Positions 1-14,300 of a DNA stretch of 64,000 bases are shown here, piece after piece. The stretch lies in assembly GCA_026874595.1 (NCBI GenBank), contig CM049314.1:70138300-70202299 (forward strand), read 5' to 3'. Source of the stretch: Sipunculus nudus (lineage: Eukaryota > Annelida > Sipuncula > Golfingiida > Sipunculidae). Within the stretch, counting starts at the first letter, position 1. Each line of letters begins with the position of its first letter. Both the position numbers and the translations under genes were made by a program. The notes below the pieces were generated by a model. It was not told the DNA's origin, did no database searches, and saw nothing but the letters and a program-made list of their open reading frames with translations.

Positions 1-1403
1 AACTATAAAACTTAGTGAAGTTCAACTCCGCAAAGGAGGTTAAATTCTCAGCCGTGTCTATTGTTTGGATTACTTCTACATGCTTATATATCCACTGCAC
101 CGATGAAGGTGCCGAGTATGAAAGATGGTTCTTTGAAGACCCCCCCCCCCCCCCCCCCCATTAAATCTTGCTGAAGATCCGGACGGTCAGACAGGCGTAA
201 GCGCTTTGAATTTCCTTCTAGTTTTCCACTGGTCTATTTTCTGTTTAACACAAAGCGCCTAAATTAAGCGGATTTTTTCCCCACAAAATTAATGATCGAT
301 ACCTCTGCTTTCATTTTTAAAGGGCCCCAATCACCTATCTGACCTTTATAAACTACAGGTAATCCCTTTCTTTTATAAAAAGAAAGGCTAGAAAACGCCG
401 ATATCACCACACACTGGCTGTTTGTTTTGTATATATAAACGTGTTTATAATATGTGGGGCCCACAAAAACAAAAATTCAACAAGGGTATCTGGCAGCAAG
501 TCAGGTACGCCAGAGCTCTGTATATGGCGTTTTGCAACAAGTGACCTTTCAACCATAATAGGCCTACAGATGCAACCTACCACCTTCGGTTACATGTACC
601 CCCCCCCCGTTTGTCAACATTGCTGTGTTTACAAGCATTTTGTTGATAAACAAGTTCATGCATCCTTTACGAAGGCCTTATAAGAACTTTTCACACCAAA
701 AATTATCCTAAGATAATTAATATATCCACAGAGGAGGCCAATAATCATATAAATTCTTTTACAAAAGGTAGGTGAATGGGCACCTTTAACTATTACCTAA
801 AAATAAAACATCAGAAGACCACACAGTTGTATACGAAATATGTTTATTTCTAATTTGCATAACAAATAAATTGACGAGTCTTGAATACACAGTGTTTCGA
901 TTTCAAATAAAACTGTTACTAGCTCAAAAGACATGTTTTCGTCATTGCACCCAATGTTTCTATACACAAATCGTCTCAGTTCTCAACAACCACAGAATGA
1001 GCATTTTCACAGATTCCCTCACAATTATATCTTTTGACATTTGTTGACCCATTTACAAAGCAGGAGATATTTAATTTGCCCTCTAATTTTAAATAAAATA
1101 CAATTTACCTCTATAATTAAGCGGCATACATAATCATATCGATTGCAGTCGCAAGAGGTCACTACCAGTGTTGATAATGCTGACCTCTAGCTGACGTGGT
1201 CGCCATCTACGTCGCCGCCAGTGATCTCAGGCGGACAAGTAATTAAGGAGAAATTGATTAATTTTCTAGATTTCTATTTCTTTTGGAAAACATGATTTTA
1301 ACTTATTTTTAAGATCTTCCCAATTCCAATCACTTCCACATCAACCTTCGTTCTTTTTTTCCGTCCGATCATATTTTAACTCTCTATATTACATTCTATT
1401 ATA

Positions 1404-2165
1404 TGATTCAACTGAACTAGCTCAGTTTCACAAAATATTACCTGCCTTACGCTCCCGAAGCAGCGGAAATCTTGCGCTTCTAAAGAAGCAGCTGATTTTC
1501 ACGCTGCCAGCTTTGACCGTTTATGATATATTTAGACACCAGATGGCGGTTCGTTGTCCACTGAAATTAACGTGCGTATGATGTGACAAGCAGCCAATCA
1601 GATGCCAATAAACAAACACTCGTCAGGCATCCTGGCTCCGCCCATTGCTGCGCTTCAAGCGCAGCTTGATGGGTTTCCGGTCGAATTTAAATTGCTCCCT
1701 CTGCATTCTCGCATCATCGACCGATTCGATTATGACTTTGTTAGCATAGCCATGTATCTGTTGTCTGCAGAACTGAAACCAGCCAGCGAGGTGTGCACGC
1801 AGCCTTTGTTATTACGTTTCGTTTGAATTACAGCTCACCGGCCGAGCATCCTATGTGCCCAAGGCCCTAAGCAAACCACGTCAGGGGCAATTCTCTCTGA
1901 GCCTGTGGCCTGTTCAGACGGTTACGCTGGGGGATGAGCTGTCACTCAAAAAGAAATGAATATGATTGGCTCCATTTACTCCTCGCTTGGCTTTGTCTTT
2001 CAGCACAAGGTCTCATCTGATTGGACAAAAATACAGTGCTCCCCTCTGGTGTTGCAATTCAGAATACGAGGTCATAACAAACAGCGCCTTACGATATAGG
2101 TAGTAGCCCTATAGGTAAAGCGCTGTGTAAAGAGCGTATACCTGCCTATGCTTTATTACATTCTA
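1404..2165. promoter_or_regulatory. GC-richer segment with CCAAT and GC boxes (unique to copy A)
   Basis: It contains AGCCAATCAG (near 1592), CTCCGCCC (near 1636), two inverted CCAAT boxes GATTGG (near 1958 and 2019) and a 19-bp palindrome (1647-1665). It is clearly richer in G+C and CpG than its surroundings. This resembles a promoter or CpG-island fragment, but no first exon is recognisable on either strand. Confidence 0.35.
1647..1665. repeat. 19-bp palindrome
   Basis: GCTGCGCTT-C-AAGCGCAGC is a perfect 9-bp inverted repeat around one base, inside the promoter-like segment. Confidence 0.8.
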
Positions 2166-2481
2166 TGTCCATACGCCACCTTCTATTGTCAATTCAATCA
2201 TTATAGCAATTATTTCTGTAGCTTAGTCTATGTTATATAATTCTTCATTTATAAAAGGTAAAATGTAAAATAAAAGACCAATATAATACCGGATATATAT
2301 AGTTTGTTATCATAAATGCTTTTGGTTTGTCAAGATATATAAAAGCAGGTTTGTAATAAATCATACATAATCAATTCTTCTGAGATGTAGGACTTTTTTT
2401 TTAATAGGGAATTTCGTATTTTTGTATTTTACTGACACTGCCAATTATGTTCAAACTGCGCCCGCTCTCAGGAATATAAAT

Positions 2482-3958
2482 ATACATCTTGCTGCAGACC
2501 CGGACGGTTAGACCGACGTATGCGCTTTGAATTTCCTTCTAGTTTTCCATGGGTCTATTTTTTAACACAGAGCGCCTTAATTAAGCGGATTTTTCCCACA
2601 TATATAATGATCCATACCTCCGCTTTCATTTTTGAATGGGACCAATCACCTATATGACCTTTATAAACTACAGGTAATCCCTTTCTTTTATAAAAAAAAA
2701 AATATGCTAGAAAACGCCGATATCACCACACACTGGCTGTTTGTTTTGTATATATCGTGTTTATAATATGTGGGGCCCACAAAAACAAAAAATCAACAAG
2801 GGCATCTGGCAGCAAGTCAGGTAAGCCAGAGCTCTGCAAATGGCGTTTTGCAACAAGTGACCTTTCAACCTTAATATAGATGCAACCTACCACCTTCGGT
2901 TACATGCATGTGCCCCCCCCCCCCCCCCCGCTTGTCAACATTGCTGTTTATAAGCATTTTGTTGATAAACAAGTTCATGCATAATTCACGAAGGCCTTAT
3001 AAGAACTTTTCACACCAAAAATTATCCTTAGATAATTAATATATCCACAGAGGAGGCCAATAATCATATAAATTCTTTTACAAAAGGTAGGTGAATGGGC
3101 ACCTTTAACTATTACCTAAAAATAAAACATCAGAAGACCACACAGTTGTATACGAAATATGTTTATTTCTAATTTGCATAACAAATAAATTGACGAGTCT
3201 TGTATACACAGTGTTTCGATTTCAAATAAAACTGTTACTAGCTCAAAAGACATGTTTTCGTCATTGCACCCAATGTTTCTATACACAAATCGTCTCAGTT
3301 CTCAACAACCACAGAATGAGCATTTTCACAGATTCCCTCACAATTATATCTTTTGACATTTGTTGACCCATTTACAAAGCAGGAGATATTTAATTTGCCC
3401 TCTAATTTTAAATAAAATACAATTTACCTCTACAATTAAGCGGCATACATAATCATATCGATTGTAGTCGCAAGAGGTCACTACCAGTGTTGATAATGCT
3501 GACCTCTAGCGGACGTGGTCGCCATCTACGTCGCCGCCAGTGACCTCAGGCGGACAAGTAATTAAGGAGAAATTGATTCTTTTTCTAGATTTCTATTTCT
3601 TTTGGAAAACATGATTTTAACTTATTTTTAAGATCTTCTTAATTCCAATCACTTCCACATCAACCTACGTTCTTTTTTCCGTCCAATCATATTTTAACTC
3701 TCTATATTACATTCCTATTATATGATGTCCATACGCCAGCTTCTATTGTCAATTCAATCATTATAGCAATTATTTCTGTAGCTTAGTCTATGTTATATAA
3801 TTCTTCATTTATAAAAGGTAAAATGTTAAATAAAAGACCAATATAATACCGGATATATATAGTTTGTTATCATAAATGCTTTTGGTTTGTCAAAATATAT
3901 AAAAGCAGGATTGTAATAAATCATACATAATAAATTCTTCTGATATGTAGGACTTTTT
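2482..3958. repeat. Copy B of the intergenic tandem duplication
   Basis: It starts with the CATCTTGCTG..GACCCGGACGG segment and ends at TGTAGGACTTTTTTT, like copy A. The poly-C tract is 17 C here (2913-2929) against 9 C in copy A (601-609). The sequence passes from TATTATATGAT directly to GTCCATACGCC, skipping the 760 bp present in copy A. Confidence 0.85.
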
Positions 3959-5333
3959 TTGTCCTGTACAAATAAAATAATTTGCATATATTGTACAGAT
4001 TTTCGTAAACATTAACGTTTTAGCATAATTATATTACAATACAATAGTTTAGCTTGATTATCTTTGGAAAATTTGTGTGGACCTACTCTTCTGATTTTTT
4101 TACTTTTAAATATCAGTATATGCTTTAATAAAGCCAAATTCCTCATAACAAGGTATTCTCATTCAAGTTGTCTCCTTTAATGTAAATTAATATCCTATAT
4201 AAATATTAAGTCATAAGCTCTTTTGTTAAAACAATGACAATGTTTGATTATCCTTTCTTGCAAACACATTTTTACAGGTACATTTCTACAGATATGTAAA
4301 TAATATTAAGTTCTCAGCAAAGCTTTATTATTCATTATCATGCACTAAATCTTTCTCATGAGATATTTTTAATATTCCCAATGCTTAATATTTTAAGTAC
4401 CTACTTTAGTACTTAATATATGTTCTTAGCTATGAGTAAAATCAGCTGATAAAGACAATCTCATTTGTCTGATATGCTACTCTTAGTTGCACATACTGGA
4501 ATATCCAATTCATATATACAAAGTTCTCACATATCACCGTTGAGAAACCCAACAAAATGATCACCAGCCTACTTTGGGCATGTCTGTATTTTAATATTTG
4601 CAGGACAATCCTTAAAGAAAGACCCTCTGTTATCATATACATGGCCATTGTCCTTCAAGCAAACATTCTTGTGTACAGACATTTACAACCAATGTACATG
4701 GGTTCTTTTATGCATGAAAATGTGTCGTACATGCATACACACATGCATTTTAGCTGGGTTTTGTGCACATCAATATATTGGACTTTATTTCTGCCTCAGT
4801 TATAAACCACTTTCATTTTTTGTCCTCAAACTGAACATTTAGCCAACAGTGACACATAGTCTCGTTAAAGGAATTAATATCTCCTTTCACTGATTTTTTT
4901 AATGAAAGAACACCCCTTTATACAAATCTTTTCAACACGGTTGATTTCACTATAATGTTATCTTTATTTATTTATCTTAAGCCAAAATCTCTCAATCTGA
5001 TCATCTAGTTACTATATAGTACAATCCACAGCCATTCTTACTTTACAAACTGCACGGTTCTAAGTCACAGCCATACTTGGCACAATTTAAACTGACCGCA
5101 ACACGTATCTTAACAATCTAATGCCTATGTTTTCACATTATGATCCTGTTATTTATAACTCCTGCATTAATTTTACTGAATTGCTATCAATAGTACATAT
5201 ATGGTATAACCAGTACCATTCTAAAACACAATTTCTTGTCTAATTGTACATTTTCAATTCCAACCCAATCATGCAAATATACAAATATGATAGCCATTTA
5301 AAGGCAAACATTTATCATTTTGGCTAGCTTCAT
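3959..5333. other. Intergenic AT-rich DNA, no gene seen
   Basis: Only short open frames with no recognisable content. AATAAA words on the minus strand near 4969-4978 could also end FARP transcripts. Confidence 0.6.
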
Positions 5334-7182
5334 TTTATTTCACTATTTTAATGATTAGCAACATCACATTGATGAATACCCATCATTAGTTTCATTGTTC
5401 TACAGTGGAGCCTGTCTGAAAGACCACCAGTCCCATAAGAACACCTGTGAATTAAGACCACTTTATGCCAGTCCCATCGGTAATCTTATAACACGGGTTT
5501 CACTGTAAATAGCATGCATCAAATACATTGATCAGGACTGTAACAATACTGTTTGTAAAGATACAATATATACATTATACTTGCGATACCATACATGATT
5601 TGAGTCCAACAAGGTGAACAGTTAATATAGTTTAGATTCTATGGATGCAAATAATCTTACTTGTTCACAGAAAGACAAATTTACCTCTCATGACTTTTTT
5701 TTTCAAAATCTCAGTTAGAATTTAATGTTTAAAATGAAACTGCTTTTGCAATCCCCTGTAGGACTGAATGTACCAATATAGGCAGGACTGATGATAAAGA
5801 TACAATATATGACTTTGTAACATGATGTATCAGTAAAACAGTGTATTGTTACAGCCCCAATGGTGGTGACATCACAATCTGTTGTGATATATAGTCGACC
5901 ATTTAACCCTGCTTGTGTTAGATGTGCTGTTTGTATAAATAGAGCAAAAACAAAAATGAGAAAGCTTAACTACCTCTAATAAAATAGACACCAACTTAAG
6001 TTAAGAGAGTTTTGGCCTAACCAGCTTTCATTCAGCAAAGCTGTGTAAGTCTTTTGTACCCCTTTCATGCAGAAAACACAAAATGTTTTGGAAATGTAAG
6101 AAAAATGTTTTGAGTATTCAAAACACAAACCAGAATTTTTTCCTAAAGACACAAACCAAAACATTTGAAACCTGTTACAGAAGCTGTTTTAAAACATTTC
6201 CTAGCAAGCCTAAACATTTTGGCCTGAAAACTTCAAATATGTTTTGGCACATGTGCAAAAACAATGATACTGACCATAGAGACCATTTGGGTTCACTGCA
6301 AGGCAACCATCTTGCTACATTATGGAGACAACCTCCTGTCTGTGGGTCAGCACAAAACATTTTGAAACCGTTCCAATTCATCAACATTGTCCTTAACATT
6401 TTGAAACTTATTTGTCTGTGAAAGGGTTAATACTAAAGTGTGGAAGTAAATCTATTTACATACAAAAAAAGACAATTCTATTCCCCATTCCAAAAAAGCT
6501 GGAACCAATACATTATTTTACATGCAGGAATGCTAACTGATACCATGTAGAAGAGTATATATCATTGTATCACTAAAATCGGGGCATAACATGGCACCCA
6601 GGACTGACCGTTAACAGCATAGCAAATAGATGGTATAAAATAGCTCATATTTGTACAATATTTAAACCTTGTTTCAACCTATCAGGTATAAAAATTTCTT
6701 GAGCACCAAGATATAAAAGTATTACAGTAATTAGCACATAAGACAGACATTTCAACCATTTTAAACTGAAGCTTTTCTACTTTAAATAATTTCAGTAAAT
6801 GATTTACTCTACATTCTGCACCAAATGGCTTGGCAGAATCTAACTGGCTAATGTGTCTGACATTATGCCCATGTACAGAAATGCTATCCAGTATTGAATA
6901 ACCAACTGGGACTTGATTGGATAATACCATCATGGTATTATTATTGATACAGGCGCTCTTCTGCACAAAATAATCTAACAGAACCTGATTTGCTGATTTT
7001 AGTGAATAATTAATATTCCATCATGAATTGGTCCACTGCAACATCCCTCCTTATATATTTTCTCCCATAATGCATCAGTGCCCAAACCAACTCAATTTTT
7101 CACTTCAAATAAAACCAGCTTTGAAAACACTACTCTAGGGTGGTTTCCATAGTTATTTGATGGTACCCATAATGCCTCATCA
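5334..7182 (-). other. Probable 3' UTR of the FARP gene
   Basis: No further FARP coding sequence follows the stop. The first canonical AATAAA on the minus strand downstream of the stop is at 5334-5339, predicting a 3' UTR of about 1.85 kb; two more AATAAA sit near 4969-4978. The stretch holds an A/T-rich block at 6080-6420 with recurrent AAACATTTTG-like words and a MITE at 5401-5507. The true end needs RNA evidence. Confidence 0.4.
5401..5507. mobile_element. Short MITE, TA-flanked, in probable 3' UTR
   Basis: It begins TACAGTGGAGCCTG and ends GGGTTTCACTGTA. The ends form an imperfect terminal inverted repeat (CAGTGgAgCC / CAGTGaAaCC) with TA at both flanks. The interior has AAGACCACTTTATG, also present in the element at 13159-13339. 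This is the shape of a non-autonomous Tc1/mariner- or pogo-type element. Confidence 0.6.
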
Positions 7183-7261
7183 TCAGGAATCACTCTCTGT
7201 TCGACTGAAAAGCCTCGTCAAGTGGGCACTACTTGTTGCACTGCGGATAACCTCAACCCAT
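7183..7261 (-). CDS. FARP: FARP exon 24: PH2 C-terminal helix and stop codon
   Basis: It encodes WVEVIRSATSSAHLTRLFSR and TESDS, then TGA at 7183-7185. The start of this peptide matches the FARP1 C-terminus (WMEVIRSATSSA), with the invariant PH Trp. The acceptor is TTTTCAG|A. It is the last coding exon of the gene. Confidence 0.97.
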
Positions 7262-8261
7262 CTGAAATGAAAATAATAATAGTTATGTTTGTCACTGAGG
7301 AAAAAGTTATATATTATAAATAAAAATGATAATTTTTAAAAATTTACTCAAAGTTCTTTAGTGTGCTGCCAAATCATTCAGACAGATGAACAGATACTGA
7401 TTGATGGTGTATTAATGGATAAATGAAAGATGGGATGGGTGGATGGGATGGATAGATGATGAGACGGATGGATGGATGGAAGATGGGATGGATGGATGAT
7501 GAGAATGATGGATGATGAGATGGATGGAAATTGGAATGGATGGATGGATGAAGGGATGGATGGATCGATTTTGTGGAGCGTGGTGGCATAATGGTTAGGG
7601 CGCAGAACCTGTGACCAAAGGGTTAGTGGGTTTGCGTCCCGTACAGATCGCCTTCTTCGCTAAGACTCCTGGCCAAAGTCTTTACCACAAGGGTGCCCTC
7701 TCTCGACCAAGGAGTGAATGGGTACTGGTAATGGGTGGCAGGTAAATGTAGAACAAATAATCTTCTAGTGCCTGTTATGGTAGCGACAGCTTGTCACCCC
7801 AAACGTCGATTTTAGATATACTGAAGACAGGCCCTATCAGTTTATTTCCGAAGGCCTGAGTGTCATGTTGTCATGGCTACTGTAATGGCTGCTTGGTTTG
7901 TATGCTCCCCAGGGAGCCGAGAAAAGCAACAAGAACGAACAGGCCAGAAAGACCAGGAAGGCAAAGTATTAAAAGTCGGCTGAGACTGCAACTATAAACC
8001 CCGTACCTTTACCTTTACCTTAATGGATAGGATGGAAGATTGGAGGGTTCAAAGGTGGGATGGATGGATTGATTACATGGATGGATGGGATGGAGGAGGG
8101 ATGGATGGATTAATGGAGGGAGAGAGGAATGAATGAGAAGGGATATATGGATGGACAGAGAGAGCGGCTTTCAGAGTTGAGAGAGAAAGATAAACTGGAG
8201 ATGAAGAATATGTCCTATTTTCTATACATACTGTATAAAATATAATGTATATGCAATCACA

Positions 8262-8326
<65 letters not shown>

Positions 8327-11300
8327 ATTGATACACTTGTTATTTTGTTACATATTGATATATACATTACAACAGAAAACAAACAAAAGAGAATATCAAG
8401 TATCTACTGACTCTGTCTGCCACCCCATCCACCTTCATGCCAGACTACATGCAATATTTTGTTATCATGTGACTTGATACTACTGTCATGTGACCAATAC
8501 CACCTTCATGCAAGTATTTATGGTAAATGAATATAAAAAAAATGGTGCCACTGAATTAATCATATGGTTGGCTTCTGTGTTCAGGTATGGTCCCAATGGC
8601 ATTCACAGCCTTGAAAAATTTATGTTTTGAGGTTTTCTTTCATTTGGTGAAGTGTAATAAATATGCAATATATAGGACACAAAATATTACATATAACAAA
8701 AGAAAATAGCAGAACAAGGGAAAACAATAAAATATGCACTCAATAAAAGGTATACAGAACCAACTTAACAACTGCCTTTAAAAATGCACTTTTACCAGTA
8801 TGTAAGATTGAAAAATGTGGGGAAAAAAAGAGTACAAAAATATTTATGAGAAAAATATCTCATGGAAAGGTGAAGACCAATACATGATTTTAATACTAAG
8901 AAATAATGGACTAGTTTCGCAAACTTTCTGATACACTACACATGTTTCTGAATTTTACAGTAGAAGTTATCAGAATTATGATGAAGGCCAAGGGTTTAGA
9001 ACTGGTGCAGCAGTTCTAATAACAGAGCATCCATATAACAGAACCGGTAAATCTAAAGAACAGTAATCAGCAGAATAATTTGAAAAAAAAAAGGATTACA
9101 GATGTGTCAATCAAAAAGAATTAAAAACACACAAAAAATATTGAAACCTTAAGGTAAATAATGTGAAAAGATGGGACCCTTAAAGTTTTGTTATGTTTAA
9201 GTTTGGTTAAGCACCCTAAGAGTCTAAAGATAAAAAAGAGCAAACACTATTGATGTTCACAATCACCAGAAATCTTCTATATACAGTATGCTCCGACTAA
9301 AAGCAAACCAGAAGATGACTCAAGCATTCCACCATATCGAAAAAATATATATGTATAAATCCACATCTCAACATCGAATATATCCCCACCATTCAAGGTG
9401 CCATAAGGGGTGCCATGGCAACACAGGGGCCACACGCTGCATGATCAATAACCTCCATCCACCTGTGGAGCATAGGTCAAGGTCATGTGCAAAGGGTTCA
9501 AGGTCATGAAATGTTTTCTCCTAACTGCATGCTGTGTTCAACTGAAATTTTATCTGTTGGTTCATTGTATCTTTAAAAAGTATCAATAACTTTGCATCTT
9601 TGTCCATCAATTTCACATCCAATTTGACTCAAAATTTAATGTCTTCCGATTACACATGGTTTTTGAAAGATTATTTCAGTATAACCTTGCTTTCTTGTCT
9701 GTATTTGCCAACCTTAACCATTTGGTGAGTAGGTCAGGGTAGCAAACTGACAAATTGCTTCATAATGATTTAATTCACTACAGAATCATTAACTCTTTTC
9801 TTGTTGTAAGAAATATAGAAATAAGAAATTAAAGTAAACAGATCTCTGGAATTTTATATTTTTGGTGGATTTGGGAGGTAAGTCCGTTGCAAACAAGCAA
9901 GGTTATACTGTATTAATAATATATTTTTATAAATATATAACAACAAGATACCAAAGAGTGCTACATACTAGTATATGGTGAAGAGAAAAGACAACAAGAC
10001 TGTTCAAGCTACAGTAAAAATGTAGAATATATGAAGACTAAGCTGTCTCAATTTGATTTTTTTTATTTTACTATTTAAATTTGTTTTAGTTTGACATAGA
10101 GAGGTTTCCCATGAAAGGAAAGCGTGGATGATCTGAATAGTTGTTTTTTTTTAACATAATCATTCACAAAGTATTTTGAAACATCAAAAGATCACTGTTT
10201 TCAGGACTTTACAGATATTTTATGGTATTTACCTGCTAAAGGTGTAATCGCTCTCGGCACGGAAGAAGTACACATGATTCTTAAACTGCAACTTGAAAAC
10301 GAAGTCTTTGTGGATGCCGTCACTGTCCGAAGGCGTGGAAACTGAATAACCTAGCAACGGGAGACTAGCCAGGGGGTAGTCGTCCTGTCAGAGAAAAATA
10401 GAGTATTTTTTATCTCAACAATGCAGCAAAAGTTTTATTTATAACTTATAGGACATTTGAGCACAAAAGTTCAAAAATAAAGTTTACATATTATTACAAG
10501 TTCACAATAAAAAATACAAATTTTATATATATGCAAATGTATTACATTTGATTTTCCTGTTTTTTTTTTCCAGTTTTCACCTGTCCAATAAGCTATAAAA
10601 AGTATGGTAATCCTATATTTTCAAACTTAATTGTAATATACATCAATTTAAACTTTCACGAAGGTTTTCTTGGTTAATCTTTTTGAAATTCCCAAAGTTG
10701 AATTTTGGTAATATTCAATATTTCTTGTTAAATGAGGCTCAATTTTGTGATTTCACCATACATTAAGCAACAAAGAGTATATTCTATCTGACATATTTGT
10801 GCAGGATCAATAAGGTATAAAAATTTGCCCCAGAAGCTTTAACATTTTATACAGACCTCTGGGATCAATGAACAGATGGAAATTTGTATCATTATTGCTA
10901 GATAATACAAAAAATCTGATTCCCTTTTTAATATCAATATCTGACTTACAGATAACATAAAAGATATGAATTATTTGTAATCTTTGACATCTTGAGGCAG
11001 TTCATATCAAGATAAAATCTACCTTATTTAAAACCAGATTCCTTACCTGGTAGGTTTTGTAGAAGAACAGGCAGAAATTTGTGAACACCACCCATAATTT
11101 CTGCCAACCATTGCTGGACTTGAATTTACGCAACAAATAGCCACTCAACTGATTCTGTAAGTAAAATGACATCCAGTTAGTCATCTCATGAAATTCAATA
11201 AAAGATCATATGTTAAATATAGCAAAGAAAGCTATGTAAAAAACACCACCACAGGATGTCCATATTTAAACTTAAGAGACAGCTGTTGAATATCTCTGCT

Positions 11301-14300
11301 GAAATATCAAGTGAAGCATTTAATTAATATACTCTACTCTATTCAAATATCCCTGTTTACATTTGTTTTTTAAATATATTTACTCTGCAAACCAAAATCA
11401 GCAAACATGAAATGAAGAAAATATGAATTTTGCTAATCAAAGGACTTTTTGCTCTGTTGCATTGGATAATACATTTTTTCATGCATCCACATGAAAATGT
11501 TGTCATTTAATTAGACGCAACTTTGAAAAGTGATGTACACAATTCCATCATGAATTTGAAGTTATTCATTACCATGTTGTTTATATGGCAATGGTTAAAA
11601 ACACTGCAATTGTACCATTGCAGTTTCCTCATATCCCCTTTTTATATTTTTATATGAATTTTGCAGGATGTATTTTTTTTCCAGTTGAATACACTTTATC
11701 CTTTTCTGAATGATCAATTTTGAGAAAACTCAAACAAATGAAACATGTTTATATTAGAACAGGAAAACTGTGACCCGGTGACTATGAATGTTAGATACCT
11801 TGGTGGAGACTGATAGAAATACAATCTACTAAAGCTATAAATACTGCAGACTCTTACAAATTCAGATATAATCCAAAGAATGGTTTGTAAAGCTCTTGAT
11901 GTGACCAGAGGAACAGAAGAAGATTTGACTCAAGCCAAATAACCACAGCATGAATATTCATGAAAAGTCTGAATATTCATGAAACATGTTACACTAGTTC
12001 ACTCTTGACTGGAGTTTGTCAAAACAACAAACATGTGCATGGGATTAATTTACTGAAATGAAAACTGTGCAACAAATAAACTTCTGTGTAAAAAAATAAA
12101 GTTTTGCCTTGATAATAAACACAAAACACACTAGTGAACACACGTGGTTAAAACCTGCTACACAGACAAATCAACTTGAATGCATTTATTCATTGATTGT
12201 CAATTTTACTATCCTAAAATCTTTAGTCTGATTCTGAATCTTATTCCTAATTCAAACCATATATTTAAACCATGTTCACTTTCCATGCACTGTTATTAAA
12301 TAAAAGTCCAAGGTTTCACTGAAATAGTCAAATTCCATGCTACTTTGTCCCTTAAATGACTTTTTAAACCTGCTATATGTAAAGTAAGCTAATTAAAAAT
12401 ATTAAGGATGAGATATATATAAACCTTATCAACAAGCAGAACTTTTATCTACAAAATAAGAAGCACCTATAGAGCTGGGCTAACAAGCAATTGCAAAAAA
12501 ATCCCTGGTTAAATATACTATCTATGAATATTCATGAACCATAAGACTGCCCCTAAGTTAGTATAGACCAATCCATAAACATATCAAAGCCAGTGTTTAT
12601 TAATGGTACGCACCAGGTAACCTGAGGACTGAGACTGGAAAGAAATAGCATTTTGCAATTTAAATGAATATTCACGAATACCACTCATGAATATTCATGA
12701 ATGTAAAATCAATGAATATTCTCAAATATTTCTCAGGAGAATATATGAATACTGATTTTTTTTGCTCTTTACCTGACATAATTAAAATCATAGCTCTTTT
12801 CCTGATATAATTAATAACATGTTTATCACACAAATTTTCTTTTGCACAGAAAAATGATTAATATATTTCAACAAAATTTCAAGCTAATCAAGATTTCTAT
12901 TTCAGCAAAAATATCATATTTTTCAATTTGTAGCTAAACTGAAAAGCCTATGACTACTTAAATTTTCACATTTTGATGAAATGATTATATACAATTATCA
13001 TTATATCACTGCTTTTATTTGTTCATGATCACATTAAATCTAAAGTGTCTGCTTTTTCCTTCAGCTAACTTTGTGAATTTGTGTCTTAATCTCATGTTTA
13101 TTGATCAGTTATATCATATACCTAGACAATCCATTCAAAAGTTTAAGAGTTCACAGTAACAGTAAAACCTTGCCTTATGACCACTTCAGTTTAGTGTCTA
13201 CCTCAAAATAACAACCACTTGATCACGGTCCTGATTCTTTTTTTGCTCTTTATATAAATCCTAGCATAGACGTCCACTGCAAAAATATGACCACTTTATT
13301 GAGGTCCAGACAGTGGTCATAATTTTGAGTTTTACTGTATATTATTAATGAACACTTTAAAATGGCAACAGGAGATAATGTGATATACAAGAAATATTAA
13401 AACATAACCAAGATTGAAAAAAAAGTGATCACATGTAACAATCTTAGGTATTTTTCGATAGTTAAGGAAGGAAAACACACTCCTCTTTTTTCATTTGTTT
13501 GTCCATTAACTGCATTCTCAAGTATCAAGTACTTGTAAAAGATATAAATAAGTGGTCCCCCCAGGAACAATCTATTGACCACCTTAAGAGAATTTTGAAA
13601 TATTCCACTTTGTCAAAAATCTTCACATCTGCTTCCAGTCATCTGCAATCTTAATAAAACTGAATCACTGTTTTTTTTTCAAAAATACAGAAAAAAAACA
13701 AGATTTTGCAACTGATGAGGTATTTCCATCAATGTCAGAACATTTTTGTTAATCTTATCAAATATATAGGAAAAATTTATGTAACAGAAAGTTAAACACC
13801 AAACAAACTATTTTTTTTCAGAAATTATTCTATGTACAAAATTATAGAGAAACACGCAACAGCCAAAAATATATACAGCAGTGGGTTGAAAAATTGATAC
13901 TGATTAAAAGTATATTAGTGATTAGTTAATTGGTAAAGAGTGGATTAATTTGATATTACAAGTTATAAGTGTGCAACTAAACTATCAAGACTCAAATATG
14001 TATGTGCAAATATCTTCAAGGTTAGACTTGTATCCACATTGTCAATTGATATGATAATCATAGATAAAGGCCAAAAATATCAATTTTATACCCTTCTGAT
14101 ATTACCTTCTGTAATGATAGTTATTCATTAATAAACCTTGAGAATGACAATTCTAGTGAATTATACATTATATTTAATGCATTCTAATAAACAAAAGCTT
14201 CTGGAACTGATTATATCTGATCGTTTTCATGCAAAGTTCTTCTCCAATGAAAGTACAATTTGGCAAAAGTATTTGCATAGGTTAAATTGTGTCATTTTTA

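Larger units (their letters stand above)
165..2398. repeat. Copy A of an intergenic tandem duplication
   Basis: It matches 2482-3958 over about 1.5 kb, most closely between 440-1390 and 2760-3710, where only scattered bases differ. Copy A carries an extra internal segment (1404-2165) absent from copy B. No convincing protein-coding frame is seen. Confidence 0.85.

Noticed and set aside
165-3958. Two long direct repeats as LTRs of a retrotransposon
   Set aside because: No TG...CA ends, no primer-binding site or pol sequence between them, and only about 80 bp separates the copies.
6083-6421. 112-codon plus-strand frame in the 3' UTR
   Set aside because: It arises from repeated AAACATTTTG words, and the opposite strand is open too, as expected for low-complexity DNA.
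7374-7589. Minus-strand frame rich in His-Pro-Ser-Ile
   Set aside because: It is the TGGA satellite read as protein.
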